Shown here: positions 1-8,659 of the stretch, in pieces
Layout of the letters: every line of letters starts with the position of its first letter
How positions within the stretch are numbered: the stretch's first letter is position 1
Source: Ahniella sp.
GTDB taxonomy: Bacteria > Pseudomonadota > Gammaproteobacteria > Xanthomonadales > Ahniellaceae
Direction: 5' to 3'
Assembly: GCA_016712105.1 (NCBI GenBank)
Contig: JADJRU010000025.1
Span: 1 to 43,799 of the forward strand
DNA length: 43,799 nt
The notes under the pieces: generated by a model
What the model was told of the DNA's origin: nothing
Databases searched by the model: none
What the model saw: the letters and a program-made list of their open reading frames with translations, nothing else
Program-made: the position numbers and the translations under genes

Positions 1-45
1 CCATCGGGTCGCGAACGAACAGATGGCTGGAAAAATCTTGTGGCG

Positions 46-509
46 TCAATTACGACGACTGGTGGCCGCGGCGGACAAGTGGCGAATACCCGCCAACATG
101 GCCCACTCTCGTAACCTGCCGCGCCAAATCCGGAAATGACGCCCAGCGCCAGATCCGAAAACAACGAGTGATGCCGGAACATCTCGCGGGCCTTCGGATT
201 GGACAAATGCACTTCGATGAAGGGCACCGCCGCAGCGGCGATGGCATCCCGCAGCGCGACACTCTGGTGCGTGAACGCGGCAGGATTCAGGACGATCAAC
301 GCCGTTCCGTCATCCCGTGCGGCTTGCACTCGCTCGATCAGTGCCAGTTCGTCGTTGCTCTGCAAGTGCTCGAACCCATGACCGGACTCTTCGGCGATCT
401 GCGCGCAACTCGCCACGATCTCCGCCAAACCAGTCTTGCCGTACACCCCCGGCTCGCGCGTGCCGAGCAGGTTCAGGTTCGGTCCGTTGATCAGCAGGAT
501 GCTGGCCAC
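46..509 (-). CDS. aroQ: 3-dehydroquinate dehydratase type II, frameshifted near the C-terminus
   Basis: Cytosolic type II dehydroquinase of the shikimate pathway, converting 3-dehydroquinate to 3-dehydroshikimate. The GTG start at 509 is preceded by a GGAG box. The start NGPNLNLLGTREP is diagnostic. Catalytic candidates are present: Arg18, Tyr23, Asn75, His81 and His101 in the HLSNP motif, and Arg112 in RHHS. The frame holds to GFGAAGYES (about residue 135), then runs into nonsense. The family-like C-terminal helix (AMLAGIRHLSAA) follows in another frame and stops at 46, so about one base is missing or two are extra in the GGG run around 98-106. With that repair the length is close to the usual 145-155 residues. 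In many proteobacteria accB and accC follow aroQ; here that position lies outside the window. Function is certain; whether the frameshift is real is doubtful. Confidence 0.9.
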
Positions 510-890
510 GTTGGCTCCATCTAAGGGCCATGTAGTGTGCGTGTGAAATCGTAACTTGTCCAGAAGTTCGCCGAACTTGCCGGCAATTTGCGAACAAGCG
601 TTTGAAGCGGGCCGTACGGGCGTATGGTGCCCGAGGCCGAAGCAGGACCGGCCTCACCATGCCGGGGCGCATGCAAAAAACCTGGAGCCTCAAGGCGACT
701 CGAGTGCGATCTGGTCCGCACCAGCCTTCCCGCAGAACCCGGCCTACATCGCTGGGCCCCGACCTTGAAGAGGGTATACGGCCCATCATGGCAGCATGAT
801 TCTTGTGTCTCCTGTACCTTCGGCGAAGCTGACTTCACCCAAATCCGCTACATCGCCTTGCAGTTGAACGGTACCTGACCAGGATGACCC
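510..890. other. Divergent intergenic region between aroQ and an exported-protein gene
   Basis: About 380 bases separate two divergently transcribed genes, so promoters for both should lie here. I see no convincing coding region: the open frames present have no family-like sequence and no good ribosome binding site. A perfect 6-base inverted repeat with a 3-base spacer (AAGTTC-GCC-GAACTT) lies at 564-578, about 55 bases upstream of the aroQ start, and could be an operator. No clear -35/-10 pair stands out on either strand, and no tRNA-like fold was seen. Confidence 0.5.
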
Positions 891-2048
891 ATGCGACACC
901 CGCTCCGCACCTTCACCCTGTTGTTGCTGACTGGTTCCACAGCCGTCTTTGCCGGAATGAAGTTTCCAGCCGTTCCGCCCGAACAGGCGGGGGAGTCGCT
1001 GGCACAACTCATCGTCGATCGGGACAGCGAAGGCCTGGCCAATCGCATCGACATGAAGACGCTGCTGAACAGCGTGATGCAGGGAACCGACCTGAGCGAC
1101 AAGGACCGAGCGGACATCGATGCCGGATTCCAATCATCCAGAACCAGGCTGGCAAACGGCCTCATCAAGAGCATCGCCGCCCAGCACGCCCAGGTGAAAC
1201 TCGTCCGTTCACGCACCACGCCCAAAGGCTCCGTACAGATCATCCGGCTGAATTATTATGACGACGCGGGCCAGCCTTCAGGGTACGAATACCTTGAGTT
1301 CGAATTGGGGCGAGATGGTCGGATCGTCGATTGGTACGGCCATGCCCAAGGCAGCAGCGTCACCGACAACATGCGGATGTTGATATCCGGAATACTGGAC
1401 ACCTCGTCGCTGCAGGCCACGGTTTTCGGGCGGGCGGAAGTGAATGAAGACGCGATGGCCGCCCTCAAGGCGTACACAGCGGCGATCAACAAGGCCGATT
1501 TCGCCGGTGCCTATGCCGCACTCGCGCGGATGCCATCGGAATTCCGCGGGACTCGACAATGGGCCACCTTGCAGGCCTCGGCAGCAGCATCCTTGGGCGA
1601 CACCCAATACCGTGCTGCGCTGGACCACCTGGCCCAAGCCCATGGCAACGATCCCGACGCCCAGTTCATGCTGATCGACCACTACTATTTCCGGAAAGAA
1701 CACACCCGGATGATCGAGTCCATCCAGAACTTTGAAAATCGCGTGGTCTCGGACGGCGTCACGAACATGCTCGAGTGCACCGGCCTGCTGCTGGACGAAC
1801 AGATTGCAGCAGCAGAACGCGTCTGTCTGGAAGCCACGGAAATCGAGCCTGAGTTCGTCAATGCCTGGTGGACTCTGGTCGACGTCCGCGCGAAATCACG
1901 GGATGCCGTGATCGTGCTCGGCACACTCGACGAAATCGAGAGACGATTCGAACTGAAGATGAATCCGGATCTGCTGCTGCAGCAACCGGGTTACGAGTGG
2001 CTCGCCGAGGCCGAAGGTTTTGACGACTGGGCTGAAGCCCGGCGTTGA
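891..2048 (+). CDS. Exported protein of unknown function with a TPR-like C-terminal part
   Basis: A 385-residue protein I cannot assign to a named family. The N-terminus MRHPLRTFTLLLLTGSTAVFAG is a clear Sec signal peptide with likely cleavage after the AxA-type site near residue 21, so the product is probably periplasmic. Residues from about 185 to 370 are alanine-rich, helix-forming and arranged in pairs (AALKAYTAAINKADFAGAYA, then AALDHLAQAHGNDPDAQFML), resembling degenerate tetratricopeptide repeats, which usually act in protein-protein contacts. The first 180 residues look like a mixed alpha/beta domain with no motif I recognise. The ATG has AGGA about seven bases upstream. It stands alone, 175 bases before dbpA on the same strand. 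Confidence 0.75.
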   Translation: MRHPLRTFTLLLLTGSTAVFAGMKFPAVPPEQAGESLAQLIVDRDSEGLANRIDMKTLLNSVMQGTDLSDKDRADIDAGFQSSRTRLANGLIKSIAAQHAQVKLVRSRTTPKGSVQIIRLNYYDDAGQPSGYEYLEFELGRDGRIVDWYGHAQGSSVTDNMRMLISGILDTSSLQATVFGRAEVNEDAMAALKAYTAAINKADFAGAYAALARMPSEFRGTRQWATLQASAAASLGDTQYRAALDHLAQAHGNDPDAQFMLIDHYYFRKEHTRMIESIQNFENRVVSDGVTNMLECTGLLLDEQIAAAERVCLEATEIEPEFVNAWWTLVDVRAKSRDAVIVLGTLDEIERRFELKMNPDLLLQQPGYEWLAEAEGFDDWAEARR

Positions 2049-2223
2049 ACACGATGGGGCGCGGATGTCGCGGCCTACGGGCGATTGATGGATCGCGCGA
2101 CATCACGATCACGACTCGAAAGAGTTGGCGGCGTTCTCCTCGGCAGATGCTGCCGTAGCCTTGTCTGGGTCGGTTATCGAGCGCCACCGGCACTGGATTG
2201 CCGGGTCATGCGATCATGTGGCC

Positions 2224-3603
2224 ATGAAACCATTCTCCGAACTCCCCTTGAGCCCCGCCCTGATCGAAGGGCTGGCGTCGATCGACCACTTGACCATGAC
2301 TCCGGTTCAGGAAGCCGCCCTGCCGGCCGTATTGGCTGGCCGCGACGTGATTGCGCAAGCCCAGACCGGCAGCGGCAAGACCGCCGTGTTTGCGCTGGGC
2401 CTGCTGCATAAACTGGACGTGCTTCAGGTCCGGCTGCAAGGTTTGGTGCTGTGCCCCACGCGCGAACTCGCCGATCAGGTCAGCAAGGAAATCCGTCGGA
2501 TCGCCCGCCCGCTGCCGAATGTAAAAGTCCTGACCTTGTGTGGTGGTGTGCCGCTGCGCCCGCATCTGGCATCCCTGGCGCACGAACCCCACCTTGTCGT
2601 CGGCACACCCGGCCGGATCCTGGAACTGATCCAGAAAGACGCCTTGCCGATGGCAGCGCTCAAGGTACTGGTCCTCGACGAAGCCGACCGGATGCTCGAC
2701 ATGGGCTTCTTCGACGATATCGAAAAGGTCGTGCAGCAGGCACCGAAGTCGCGACAGACCTTGTTGTTCTCGGCCACCTATCCCGAGGACGTACGGACAC
2801 TTGCACAACGATTCCTGCGTAATCCGGAAACTGTCACCGTCGAGCAGGCCGCCGAAGGCTCCGACATCAGCCAGCTGTTTTTCGAAGTGGCCAGCCCCGA
2901 ACGCAAACCGGCCGCGCTGGTGGAAGTGCTTTTGGCACGACGCCCGGAATCGGTGGCGATCTTCTGCAACACGCGCGCCGACACCAAGGCCGTCGCCGAA
3001 CATCTGGATCATGCCGGCTTCTCGGTATTGGCGCTGCATGGTGATCTGGAGCAGCGCGAGCGCGACGAAATGCTTCTGCGCTTTGCGAACCGGTCCTGTT
3101 CGATCCTGGTCGCCACTGATGTTGCCGCGCGCGGCCTCGACATCAAAGGTTTGCCGATGGTCATCAATTTCGACCTGGCCAGTGATGCGGACACCCATCT
3201 CCATCGGATTGGCCGCACCGGCCGGGCTGGTGAAAAAGGGTGTTGCGCTGAGCCTGTTTCAGCACGCGACATGGGTCGCGTCATCGCCATCGAGGAACAG
3301 TTGGGTCAGACCATCAAGCGCGCCGAAGTGCCGCGCGCCGAGGCAAGGTCCAAACCCTGGGCCAGCCCTTTTGTCACGCTGGCGATTGATGCCGGCCGGA
3401 CCGACAAGCTTCGCCCGGGTGACCTGCTCGGCGCCTTGACCGGAGATGCCGGCCTGCCCGCCGATGCGGTCGGCAAGATCGACGTCTTCCCGACCCGCAG
3501 TTACGTGGCCATCGCGCGTACCCATGCCGAGCAGGCCTTCACGCGACTGGGCAAAGGCAAGATCAAAGGGCGCACATTCCGGGTAAGGAAGATTGGTCAC
3601 TGA
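2224..3603 (+). CDS. dbpA: ATP-dependent RNA helicase DbpA
   Basis: DEAD-box helicase that binds hairpin 92 of 23S rRNA and helps assemble the 50S subunit. Motifs in order: Q motif (MTPVQ near residue 25), Walker A AQTGSGKT (46-53), PTRELA, VVGTPGR, DEAD in VLDEADRMLD, SAT in LLFSATYP, VATDVAARGLD and HRIGRTGRAG. The C-terminal domain (RPGDLLGALTG ... KIKGRTFRVRKI) is the DbpA RNA-binding domain that separates it from RhlE/SrmB-type helicases. The family-like start is ATG 2224, not the open frame running 99 bases further upstream. Oddity: just after motif VI (about residues 338-347) the frame reads CCAEPVSA, whereas the neighbouring frame reads VALSLFQ as the family expects. An extra A in the AAAAA run at 3233-3237 and a missing base near 3262 compensate each other. 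At 459 residues the length is normal. Confidence 0.95.
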   Translation: MKPFSELPLSPALIEGLASIDHLTMTPVQEAALPAVLAGRDVIAQAQTGSGKTAVFALGLLHKLDVLQVRLQGLVLCPTRELADQVSKEIRRIARPLPNVKVLTLCGGVPLRPHLASLAHEPHLVVGTPGRILELIQKDALPMAALKVLVLDEADRMLDMGFFDDIEKVVQQAPKSRQTLLFSATYPEDVRTLAQRFLRNPETVTVEQAAEGSDISQLFFEVASPERKPAALVEVLLARRPESVAIFCNTRADTKAVAEHLDHAGFSVLALHGDLEQRERDEMLLRFANRSCSILVATDVAARGLDIKGLPMVINFDLASDADTHLHRIGRTGRAGEKGCCAEPVSARDMGRVIAIEEQLGQTIKRAEVPRAEARSKPWASPFVTLAIDAGRTDKLRPGDLLGALTGDAGLPADAVGKIDVFPTRSYVAIARTHAEQAFTRLGKGKIKGRTFRVRKIGH

Positions 3604-3713
3604 CCGCCACGCTGATCCCGGATTCAAGCCGGATCGATGTGCACGATCCGGCCAGTGGCGTCAGCAAGGCCTCAGGCAAGCCCGTTCAGCATAGGCCACC
3701 CAACGAGGCTGCC

Positions 3714-4615
3714 ATGACTTCACGAATGCGTTTATCGAAAGCCATTTTCCGCTTCAGTCCTGTCTTGATCGGGGCTTGTTGCCTGCTGAGTGCTTGTGCC
3801 ACCACGGGTGTCGACGAGCGCGTCGCACTCGCGTCTCTCGGCCAGGAGACGCAAGCATCACAATTGATCATGCTGATGGTCGAACCTGCCGTGATCGTCT
3901 TGCCGAAAGTCGATGACGAGGAGTCGAATACGGATGACGAGGATTCCGAAGGTCCGGGCCTGATCGCCGGCCTGCTGTTCGACTCATTGGGAGAAAGATC
4001 GCGCGAGCGATCACTGGAACCGATCACCCCTTACATCGATGCGCAGGCATGGGCACGGGAACTGACGGATCGACTGAGTGATCAGGGTCTTGAAGAGGTT
4101 CTGGCACCCGATGCGAGCGTTCGCGTGGAATCGAATCCGATCGCCGCCATTCGATCGATGGGCGAGGGTCGGGGTACCTTGTTGGTCACGCTCAGAATGG
4201 GGTTCGACCATCGCCTGGAAGGATTCTTCGTCGAGTCTGAAGTCGCGTTGCAACATGGCGAGCAGCCGGCGATCCGCGCTCGATACGTTTCCGAATTCAT
4301 CAATACCGAGCGATACGGGCGCTGGAAACCCATCGATCGCAGGGCACCCAACATCGAGTACTGGACCCGAAACCAAGGCAAGGCGATCCATGACGCGCTG
4401 GCGCAAGCGCAATCGAACTGGCCGGCAATCTGTCTGCAGATTTCCGTGAGCCTGCCGAACTCGGCGCCCGCACCTTGTGGCTGCAGCCGGTCTCTGCCGA
4501 ATCGGCAAGCCGGGTCAGCGCCCGAGAACTGGAGCGTCGCGGCAACCGTGTATTCGTGGCAACAACCGAAGGGCGATACTGGCTCGACACACTGCAAGTC
4601 GATGCCCCCAAGTAA
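3714..4615 (+). CDS. Lipoprotein of unknown function, frameshifted
   Basis: The start at ATG 3714 has GAGG a few bases upstream. The N-terminus MTSRMRLSKAIFRFSPVLIGACCLLSAC ends in a lipobox (LLSAC), so the product is probably lipid-anchored. A short acidic stretch (DDEESNTDDEDSE) follows near residue 65. No family recognised. The frame holds to ALAQAQS (about residue 235) and then becomes cysteine- and proline-rich nonsense, while another frame continues as LAGNLSADFREPAELGARTL and ends naturally at the TAA at 4613-4615. One base is therefore missing around 4411-4418. Repaired length is about 300 residues. It converges on the small exported gene at 4675-4899. Confidence 0.7.
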
Positions 4616-4621
4616 CCCCTT

Positions 4622-4639
4622 GGCGCCCTCCATGGCGCC
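4622..4639. terminator. Hairpin between two convergent genes, possible terminator
   Basis: GGCGCC, a 6-base loop and GGCGCC again form a GC-only 6-base stem immediately after the lipoprotein stop and before the stop of the opposing gene. The position suits a bidirectional terminator, but there is no T run on either side, so an intrinsic terminator is only a possibility. Confidence 0.3.
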
Positions 4640-4674
4640 GATGCAGACTGATGTTCAACAGCCTGCGATAGCTG

Positions 4675-4899
4675 TCACTGCTCTGGATCCGAACCGAACA
4701 AGGCGTCCCACAACGCCGCGATCGGCGTTTCCCAGTCATCGTTGCCGGAAATGTTCACTGGCGTACCGACCTGGTTGAGGTCCTCAGGCCCGGTCGGCAA
4801 TGGCGGTTCGGTGGTGCTGGTGCCCTGATCACCTGCATGGGCAATCGATGTGGCGGCCAACAAGGCCACGGCCAGAATCCAGGACTTTTTCTTGGTCAT
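4675..4899 (-). CDS. Small exported protein of unknown function
   Basis: A 74-residue protein starting at ATG 4899 with GGAG about nine bases upstream. MTKKKSWILAVALLAATSIAHAG is a typical Sec signal peptide with an AHA cleavage site at about residue 21. The mature part is about 52 residues, acidic and rich in Pro, Thr and Gly (TSTTEPPLPTGPEDL), ending in an amphipathic tryptophan-containing stretch (IAALWDALFGSDPEQ). It has no cysteine and no recognised domain. It is a single gene with 140 bases upstream that should hold its promoter. The start, ribosome site and signal peptide make it likely real. Confidence 0.65.
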   Translation of the reverse strand: MTKKKSWILAVALLAATSIAHAGDQGTSTTEPPLPTGPEDLNQVGTPVNISGNDDWETPIAALWDALFGSDPEQ

Positions 4900-5040
4900 G
4901 TTCGTATGCTCCGGTATGCCATCTGTTGATGGTCGTGTGGGCGAAGGTCGAGAGGGCATGACCATCCATGTCGCCCCCTCAAACATCCACACGGAACCGG
5001 GCCTACGAATCGATCAGGAATTTTCGCGGGGCCACATCAT

Positions 5041-5757
5041 TCACTGCGCCTGAGGCAATTCGATCGGCGCCAGGGGCGCATCCAGATCAAATTTCAGACT
5101 CAGCGTCGAGGCGCGCAGACGACTCAGCCGATCGATCCGCATCAGTTCCAGCGGCGCACCGTGGGCGCCGACCAGCAGGGACAAGGTGTATCCACGTTCC
5201 ATAACATCGGCGTGGTATCGGCGACGCTTGATCGGCGTTTCGGGATCAACCGGCGCCAGAGCGCTGAGTTTCATCCGCGTGCAGGTCGAATCACCGCACG
5301 CTTCGTCAATCAACTCGATGCGCGTGACCCCTCGCCAGTCAACCCGTGTCAGGCCGAGCTCGAGTTTGCCGGGCTGTTCGCACAACCAGGTCTGTTCACC
5401 CGTGCGCAGGTAACACCAGCGCTCGGCATTGCCGACGCCGACATAGTTGGGCCGGATCTCGCGCACGCGCGGTTCGATCGAAAAATCGTATTCGTTGCGC
5501 CCGAGCGCCATGACCAGACCGTCGGGCAACCATTGTACGTCTGCCGCAGCGCCATCCTTGGCCTGTTCGGCGAATCGGGCATTCGCGGTCTCGAACAGCA
5601 CACGCGCCTTCGCAATCAGATCCGATTCAATCGGGTGACGTTTGCGCAAGTCCTTGTGATCCAGTGTCGCCGGACCGGTGTCGAACCCTGCAGCACGCCC
5701 TTCACCCATCGCCAGCACAGCGAGCGCGGCACCCATCAACAGACCAAACGGTTTCAT
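5041..5757 (-). CDS. Exported protein of unknown function, coupled to proA
   Basis: A 238-residue protein starting at ATG 5757, which shares one base with the proA stop (TGATG), so translation is likely coupled. MKPFGLLMGAALAVLAMGEGRAAG is a Sec signal peptide. The mature protein has paired cysteines (WCYLRTGEQTWLC, and CGDSTC), compatible with disulfides in the periplasm. The rest is predicted mostly beta. I do not recognise a family. Although it follows proB and proA, nothing in it suggests a role in proline synthesis; co-transcription may be incidental. Confidence 0.7.
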   Translation of the reverse strand: MKPFGLLMGAALAVLAMGEGRAAGFDTGPATLDHKDLRKRHPIESDLIAKARVLFETANARFAEQAKDGAAADVQWLPDGLVMALGRNEYDFSIEPRVREIRPNYVGVGNAERWCYLRTGEQTWLCEQPGKLELGLTRVDWRGVTRIELIDEACGDSTCTRMKLSALAPVDPETPIKRRRYHADVMERGYTLSLLVGAHGAPLELMRIDRLSRLRASTLSLKFDLDAPLAPIELPQAQ

Positions 5758-7016
5758 CAGAGCAACTCCGGATGCCGGATATGGCCATCGCCACTGACCA
5801 GCCATTTTTGGGTCGTCAGTGCGGCCAGACCCATCGCACCATAAGCATGGATCTTGGTCGTGGAAATGCCGATTTCGGCACCCAAGCCCAACTCGCCACC
5901 ATCGTTGAAACGCGACGACGCATTCCACATGACCGCCGAGGCATCCACTTCACGCTGGAACCGCTGCGCACGCGCCGCATCGCGCGTGATGATGACCTCG
6001 GTGTGCAAGCTGCCATGGCGCGAGATGTGTGCCATCGCTTCGTCCAGGCCATCGACCACACGTACCGAGATCATCAGATCAAGGTATTCGCGATCCCAAT
6101 CCGCGTCGGTCGCGTCCCGGGCGGTCGCCAGGAATGCTCGTGCCCGGGGGCAAGCCACCATGCCCACTCCTCGTTTACCCAATGCCTCGGCGACCCGCGG
6201 CAGGAACTGCGCCGCGATCGGCGCATCCACAAGCAAGGTTTCCAGCGCGTTGCAGACGGCCGGTCGCGACACCTTCCCGTCCAGCAGTACGCGTAATGCC
6301 AGATCCAGGTCGGCATCCTGATCGACGAACAGATGGCATACGCCTTTGTAGTGACGGATCACCGGGATCCGACTGTGCTCGGCGACAAAACGGATCAACC
6401 CTTCACCGCCGCGCGGAATGACGAGATCGATCGATTCATCACACCGCAGCAATTCGAGCAGGTCGGAGCGTTCCGTGGTCGGCATCAATTGCACCGCATC
6501 CGTCGGCAAACCCGCGGCATCAAGGGACGCACGCACCATCGAGGCCAACACACGATTGCTGCAGATCGCCTCGGAGCCACCCCGAAGGATGGCCGCATTG
6601 CCACTCTTGAGGCACAACGCAGCCGCATCGATGGTGACGTTCGGCCGGGCCTCGAAGATCATCGCGATGACCCCGAGCGGCACGCGCATCCGCGCGAGTT
6701 CCAGCCCATCCGCTCGGGTTCGTTGTTCGACGATCTCGCCGACAGGATCCGCTTGGGCGGCGATGTTGCGCACCGCCGTGGCGAGTTGATCGAGCCTTGC
6801 CGGTGTGAGCGTCAGGCGGTCGATCAAGGCATCTCCCTGCCCCTTTGCGCGCGCGGCAGCAACATCCTGCTCATTCGCCGCAAGGACCTCGGTTCGGGCC
6901 GACTGGAGCTGATCCGCGAGCAGCTGAAGCACTTGTTGCCGCTTCGCTGCAGGACTGGCAGCAAGCAAACGGGACGCCTCACGACTGGCCCGGGCAAACT
7001 CCGCGATCGTGCTCAT
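5757..7016 (-). CDS. proA: Glutamate-5-semialdehyde dehydrogenase (gamma-glutamyl phosphate reductase)
   Basis: Second enzyme of proline synthesis: NADPH-dependent reduction of gamma-glutamyl phosphate to glutamate semialdehyde in the cytosol. At 419 residues it has the usual length. Landmarks are GVIAMIFEARPNVTIDAAALCLKSGN cut here as GVIAMIFEARPN and AALCLKSGN, ILRGGSEA, VIPRGGEGLI, the catalytic-cysteine segment SRPAVCNALETLLV, and the C-terminal LGLGAEIGISTTKIHAYG region (LGAEIGISTTKIHA). The start overlaps the proB stop by four bases (ATGA), so the pair is translationally coupled, the common proBA arrangement. An exported protein of unknown function follows with a one-base overlap. The sequence is intact. 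Confidence 0.97.
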   Translation of the reverse strand: MSTIAEFARASREASRLLAASPAAKRQQVLQLLADQLQSARTEVLAANEQDVAAARAKGQGDALIDRLTLTPARLDQLATAVRNIAAQADPVGEIVEQRTRADGLELARMRVPLGVIAMIFEARPNVTIDAAALCLKSGNAAILRGGSEAICSNRVLASMVRASLDAAGLPTDAVQLMPTTERSDLLELLRCDESIDLVIPRGGEGLIRFVAEHSRIPVIRHYKGVCHLFVDQDADLDLALRVLLDGKVSRPAVCNALETLLVDAPIAAQFLPRVAEALGKRGVGMVACPRARAFLATARDATDADWDREYLDLMISVRVVDGLDEAMAHISRHGSLHTEVIITRDAARAQRFQREVDASAVMWNASSRFNDGGELGLGAEIGISTTKIHAYGAMGLAALTTQKWLVSGDGHIRHPELL

Positions 7017-8122
7017 GCCAACACCAGATCGTCTCGATGAACCACTTCCGCGGGCGTTGATTCACCCAGCGTCCGTTCGATCTGTACCGAGTTCAGACCG
7101 GCAATCCGACGCAGATCGCCCGCGTCATATTGCACAAGCCCGCGCGCCAGCAATCGTTCACCGGCATCACTGCGCACCAGAATATCGACACAATCTCCGG
7201 CACGGAACTGGCCGTCCACGGCTGCGACTCCGACCGCCAGCAAGGAAGCACCCTGAGCCGACAACGCGCGTTCCGCGCCGGCGTCGATGAATACTCGCCC
7301 CTGGCTCGGGAGCCCGTGGCGCAACCAGTGCGCGCGTGCCGAAATCCGTGACGTTGCAGGATGGAACCAGGTACCCGGATTGGCGCCTTCAACCAAAGCG
7401 CTGAGTGCCTGCTCATCGGCGCCATGACACAGGATCGTGGCGATGCCCCGTGCGGCCGCTTTGCTGGCCGCTTCCAGTTTCGTGCGCATGCCCCCGGTTC
7501 CGACGGACGAACCACTGCCACCGGCCAACGCCATGATCTCCGGCGTGATCGCCGTGACTTCGGCAATTCGCCGGGCACCGGGTACCACCCGCGGGTCGGC
7601 ATCGTAAAGCGCATCGATGTCGGTGAGGATGACCAGCAGATCGGCTTCGGCCAACACGGCAACATGGGCCGCGAGATTGTCGTTGTCGCCTAGTTTGAGT
7701 TCTTCGACGGCGACCGAGTCGTTCTCATTGATGATCGGCAATGAGCCGAGGTCAAGCAGCGCGCGGAGCGTGTTCTGTGCATTGACGAAACGGCGTCGGT
7801 TGCTGAGGTCGTCGTGGGTCAGCAGCACCTGCGCACAGGGCATGTCGAAGAACGGCGCCCAGGCCGCCATCAATTGAGCCTGCCCGATCGCCGCCAGCGC
7901 CTGTTTGCCGGCCATGCTCGACTGGACATTCGGTTCCTGCCGAAGCCGCGCACGACCGGCGGCAACCGCGCCTGACGACACCAGAATGATCTCGCGGCCC
8001 TGCGCGCGCAGGCGCGTGATCAACGACGCGATCCGCAGCAGGTTTTCCTTCTTCAAGGCTCGGCCATCGGGCGCCAGCAGATTGCTGCCGACCTTGATGA
8101 CCACACGTTTCCAGGGACTCAT
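7013..8122 (-). CDS. proB: Glutamate 5-kinase
   Basis: First and feedback-controlled step of proline synthesis: ATP-dependent phosphorylation of glutamate to gamma-glutamyl phosphate, passed to ProA. The N-terminal kinase domain shows VVIKVGSNLL, LVSSGAVAAGR, INENDSVAVEELKLGDND and GTGGMRTKLEAA. A C-terminal PUA domain occupies about residues 275-365 (GRVFIDAGAERAL to STPAEVVHRDDLVL). I chose ATG 8122 (MSPWKRVVIKVG); a GTG two codons upstream at 8128 is an alternative. Neither has a strong ribosome site. In other gammaproteobacteria proline inhibits this enzyme; the sequence alone does not show that here. Confidence 0.96.
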   Translation of the reverse strand: MSPWKRVVIKVGSNLLAPDGRALKKENLLRIASLITRLRAQGREIILVSSGAVAAGRARLRQEPNVQSSMAGKQALAAIGQAQLMAAWAPFFDMPCAQVLLTHDDLSNRRRFVNAQNTLRALLDLGSLPIINENDSVAVEELKLGDNDNLAAHVAVLAEADLLVILTDIDALYDADPRVVPGARRIAEVTAITPEIMALAGGSGSSVGTGGMRTKLEAASKAAARGIATILCHGADEQALSALVEGANPGTWFHPATSRISARAHWLRHGLPSQGRVFIDAGAERALSAQGASLLAVGVAAVDGQFRAGDCVDILVRSDAGERLLARGLVQYDAGDLRRIAGLNSVQIERTLGESTPAEVVHRDDLVLA

Positions 8123-8225
8123 CGACACACGCTTGGATGGAGGGATTCGCCGAGGCTACCGCCAAGTGATCGAGTCCGGAATCGACCCGCGGGCATAAGC
8201 CCGCCGACGAGTTCGATCAACCCGG

Positions 8226-8657
8226 TCAAGTGACGCCAAACAAGGTCTTCACCGAAGGACGAACCAGCACGATGATGGTGAACACACCGAGCACGGTGCC
8301 CAGCGGCATGAACAGGCAGGAGATTGCCGCAATCACGAGGCAATAGGTGTAGGACTTCTGCTGCTTGAGACAACGACCGGCGCGGAACATCAGGAAAGCC
8401 ACAAGTTCTCCGAACAGCACGAACCCGCCACCCATCAGGATGAAGACCCAGCCGATCATGGCCTCGTCGCCACTGTTCGCGGCGCCATTCGATGGCATGA
8501 CGCCACTGAGCATCGCGATACCCATGCCGACATGGAGCAGCGGGAACAGCGAAAAGAACGCGATGAATCCAGCGATCACGTAGTGGAAAATCGCCAGCAA
8601 CCGCAGGTGTTCAAGGTCTTTTGGGGCTGCGCCGGGGGTCACGGTCTGGGTGCTCAT
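8226..8657 (-). CDS. Small four-helix inner-membrane protein of unknown function
   Basis: A 143-residue protein with a soluble N-terminus (MSTQTVTPGAAPKDLEHL) and four predicted membrane segments: roughly residues 20-52, 68-90, 102-118 and 120-135. A glycine-rich stretch (GWVFILMGGGFVLFGELVAF cut to MGGGFVLFG) marks the second helix. It has no catalytic motif, and I do not recognise a characterised family. It starts two bases after the stop of the oxygenase gene, as the last gene of a four-gene minus-strand operon led by the FHA-PP2C phosphatase. Confidence 0.75.
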   Translation of the reverse strand: MSTQTVTPGAAPKDLEHLRLLAIFHYVIAGFIAFFSLFPLLHVGMGIAMLSGVMPSNGAANSGDEAMIGWVFILMGGGFVLFGELVAFLMFRAGRCLKQQKSYTYCLVIAAISCLFMPLGTVLGVFTIIVLVRPSVKTLFGVT

Positions 8658-8659
8658 CG

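Noticed and set aside
518..520. ATG upstream of aroQ as its start
   Set aside because: It is not in the aroQ frame. The GTG at 509 is in frame and has a GGAG box.
2125..2223. Upstream in-frame extension of dbpA
   Set aside because: The extra 33 residues have no family similarity, and ATG 2224 gives the typical start and length of DbpA.
5664..6296. Plus-strand open frames over the proA region
   Set aside because: They are antisense to proA and to the exported-protein gene, both of which have clear start, coupling and family signals.
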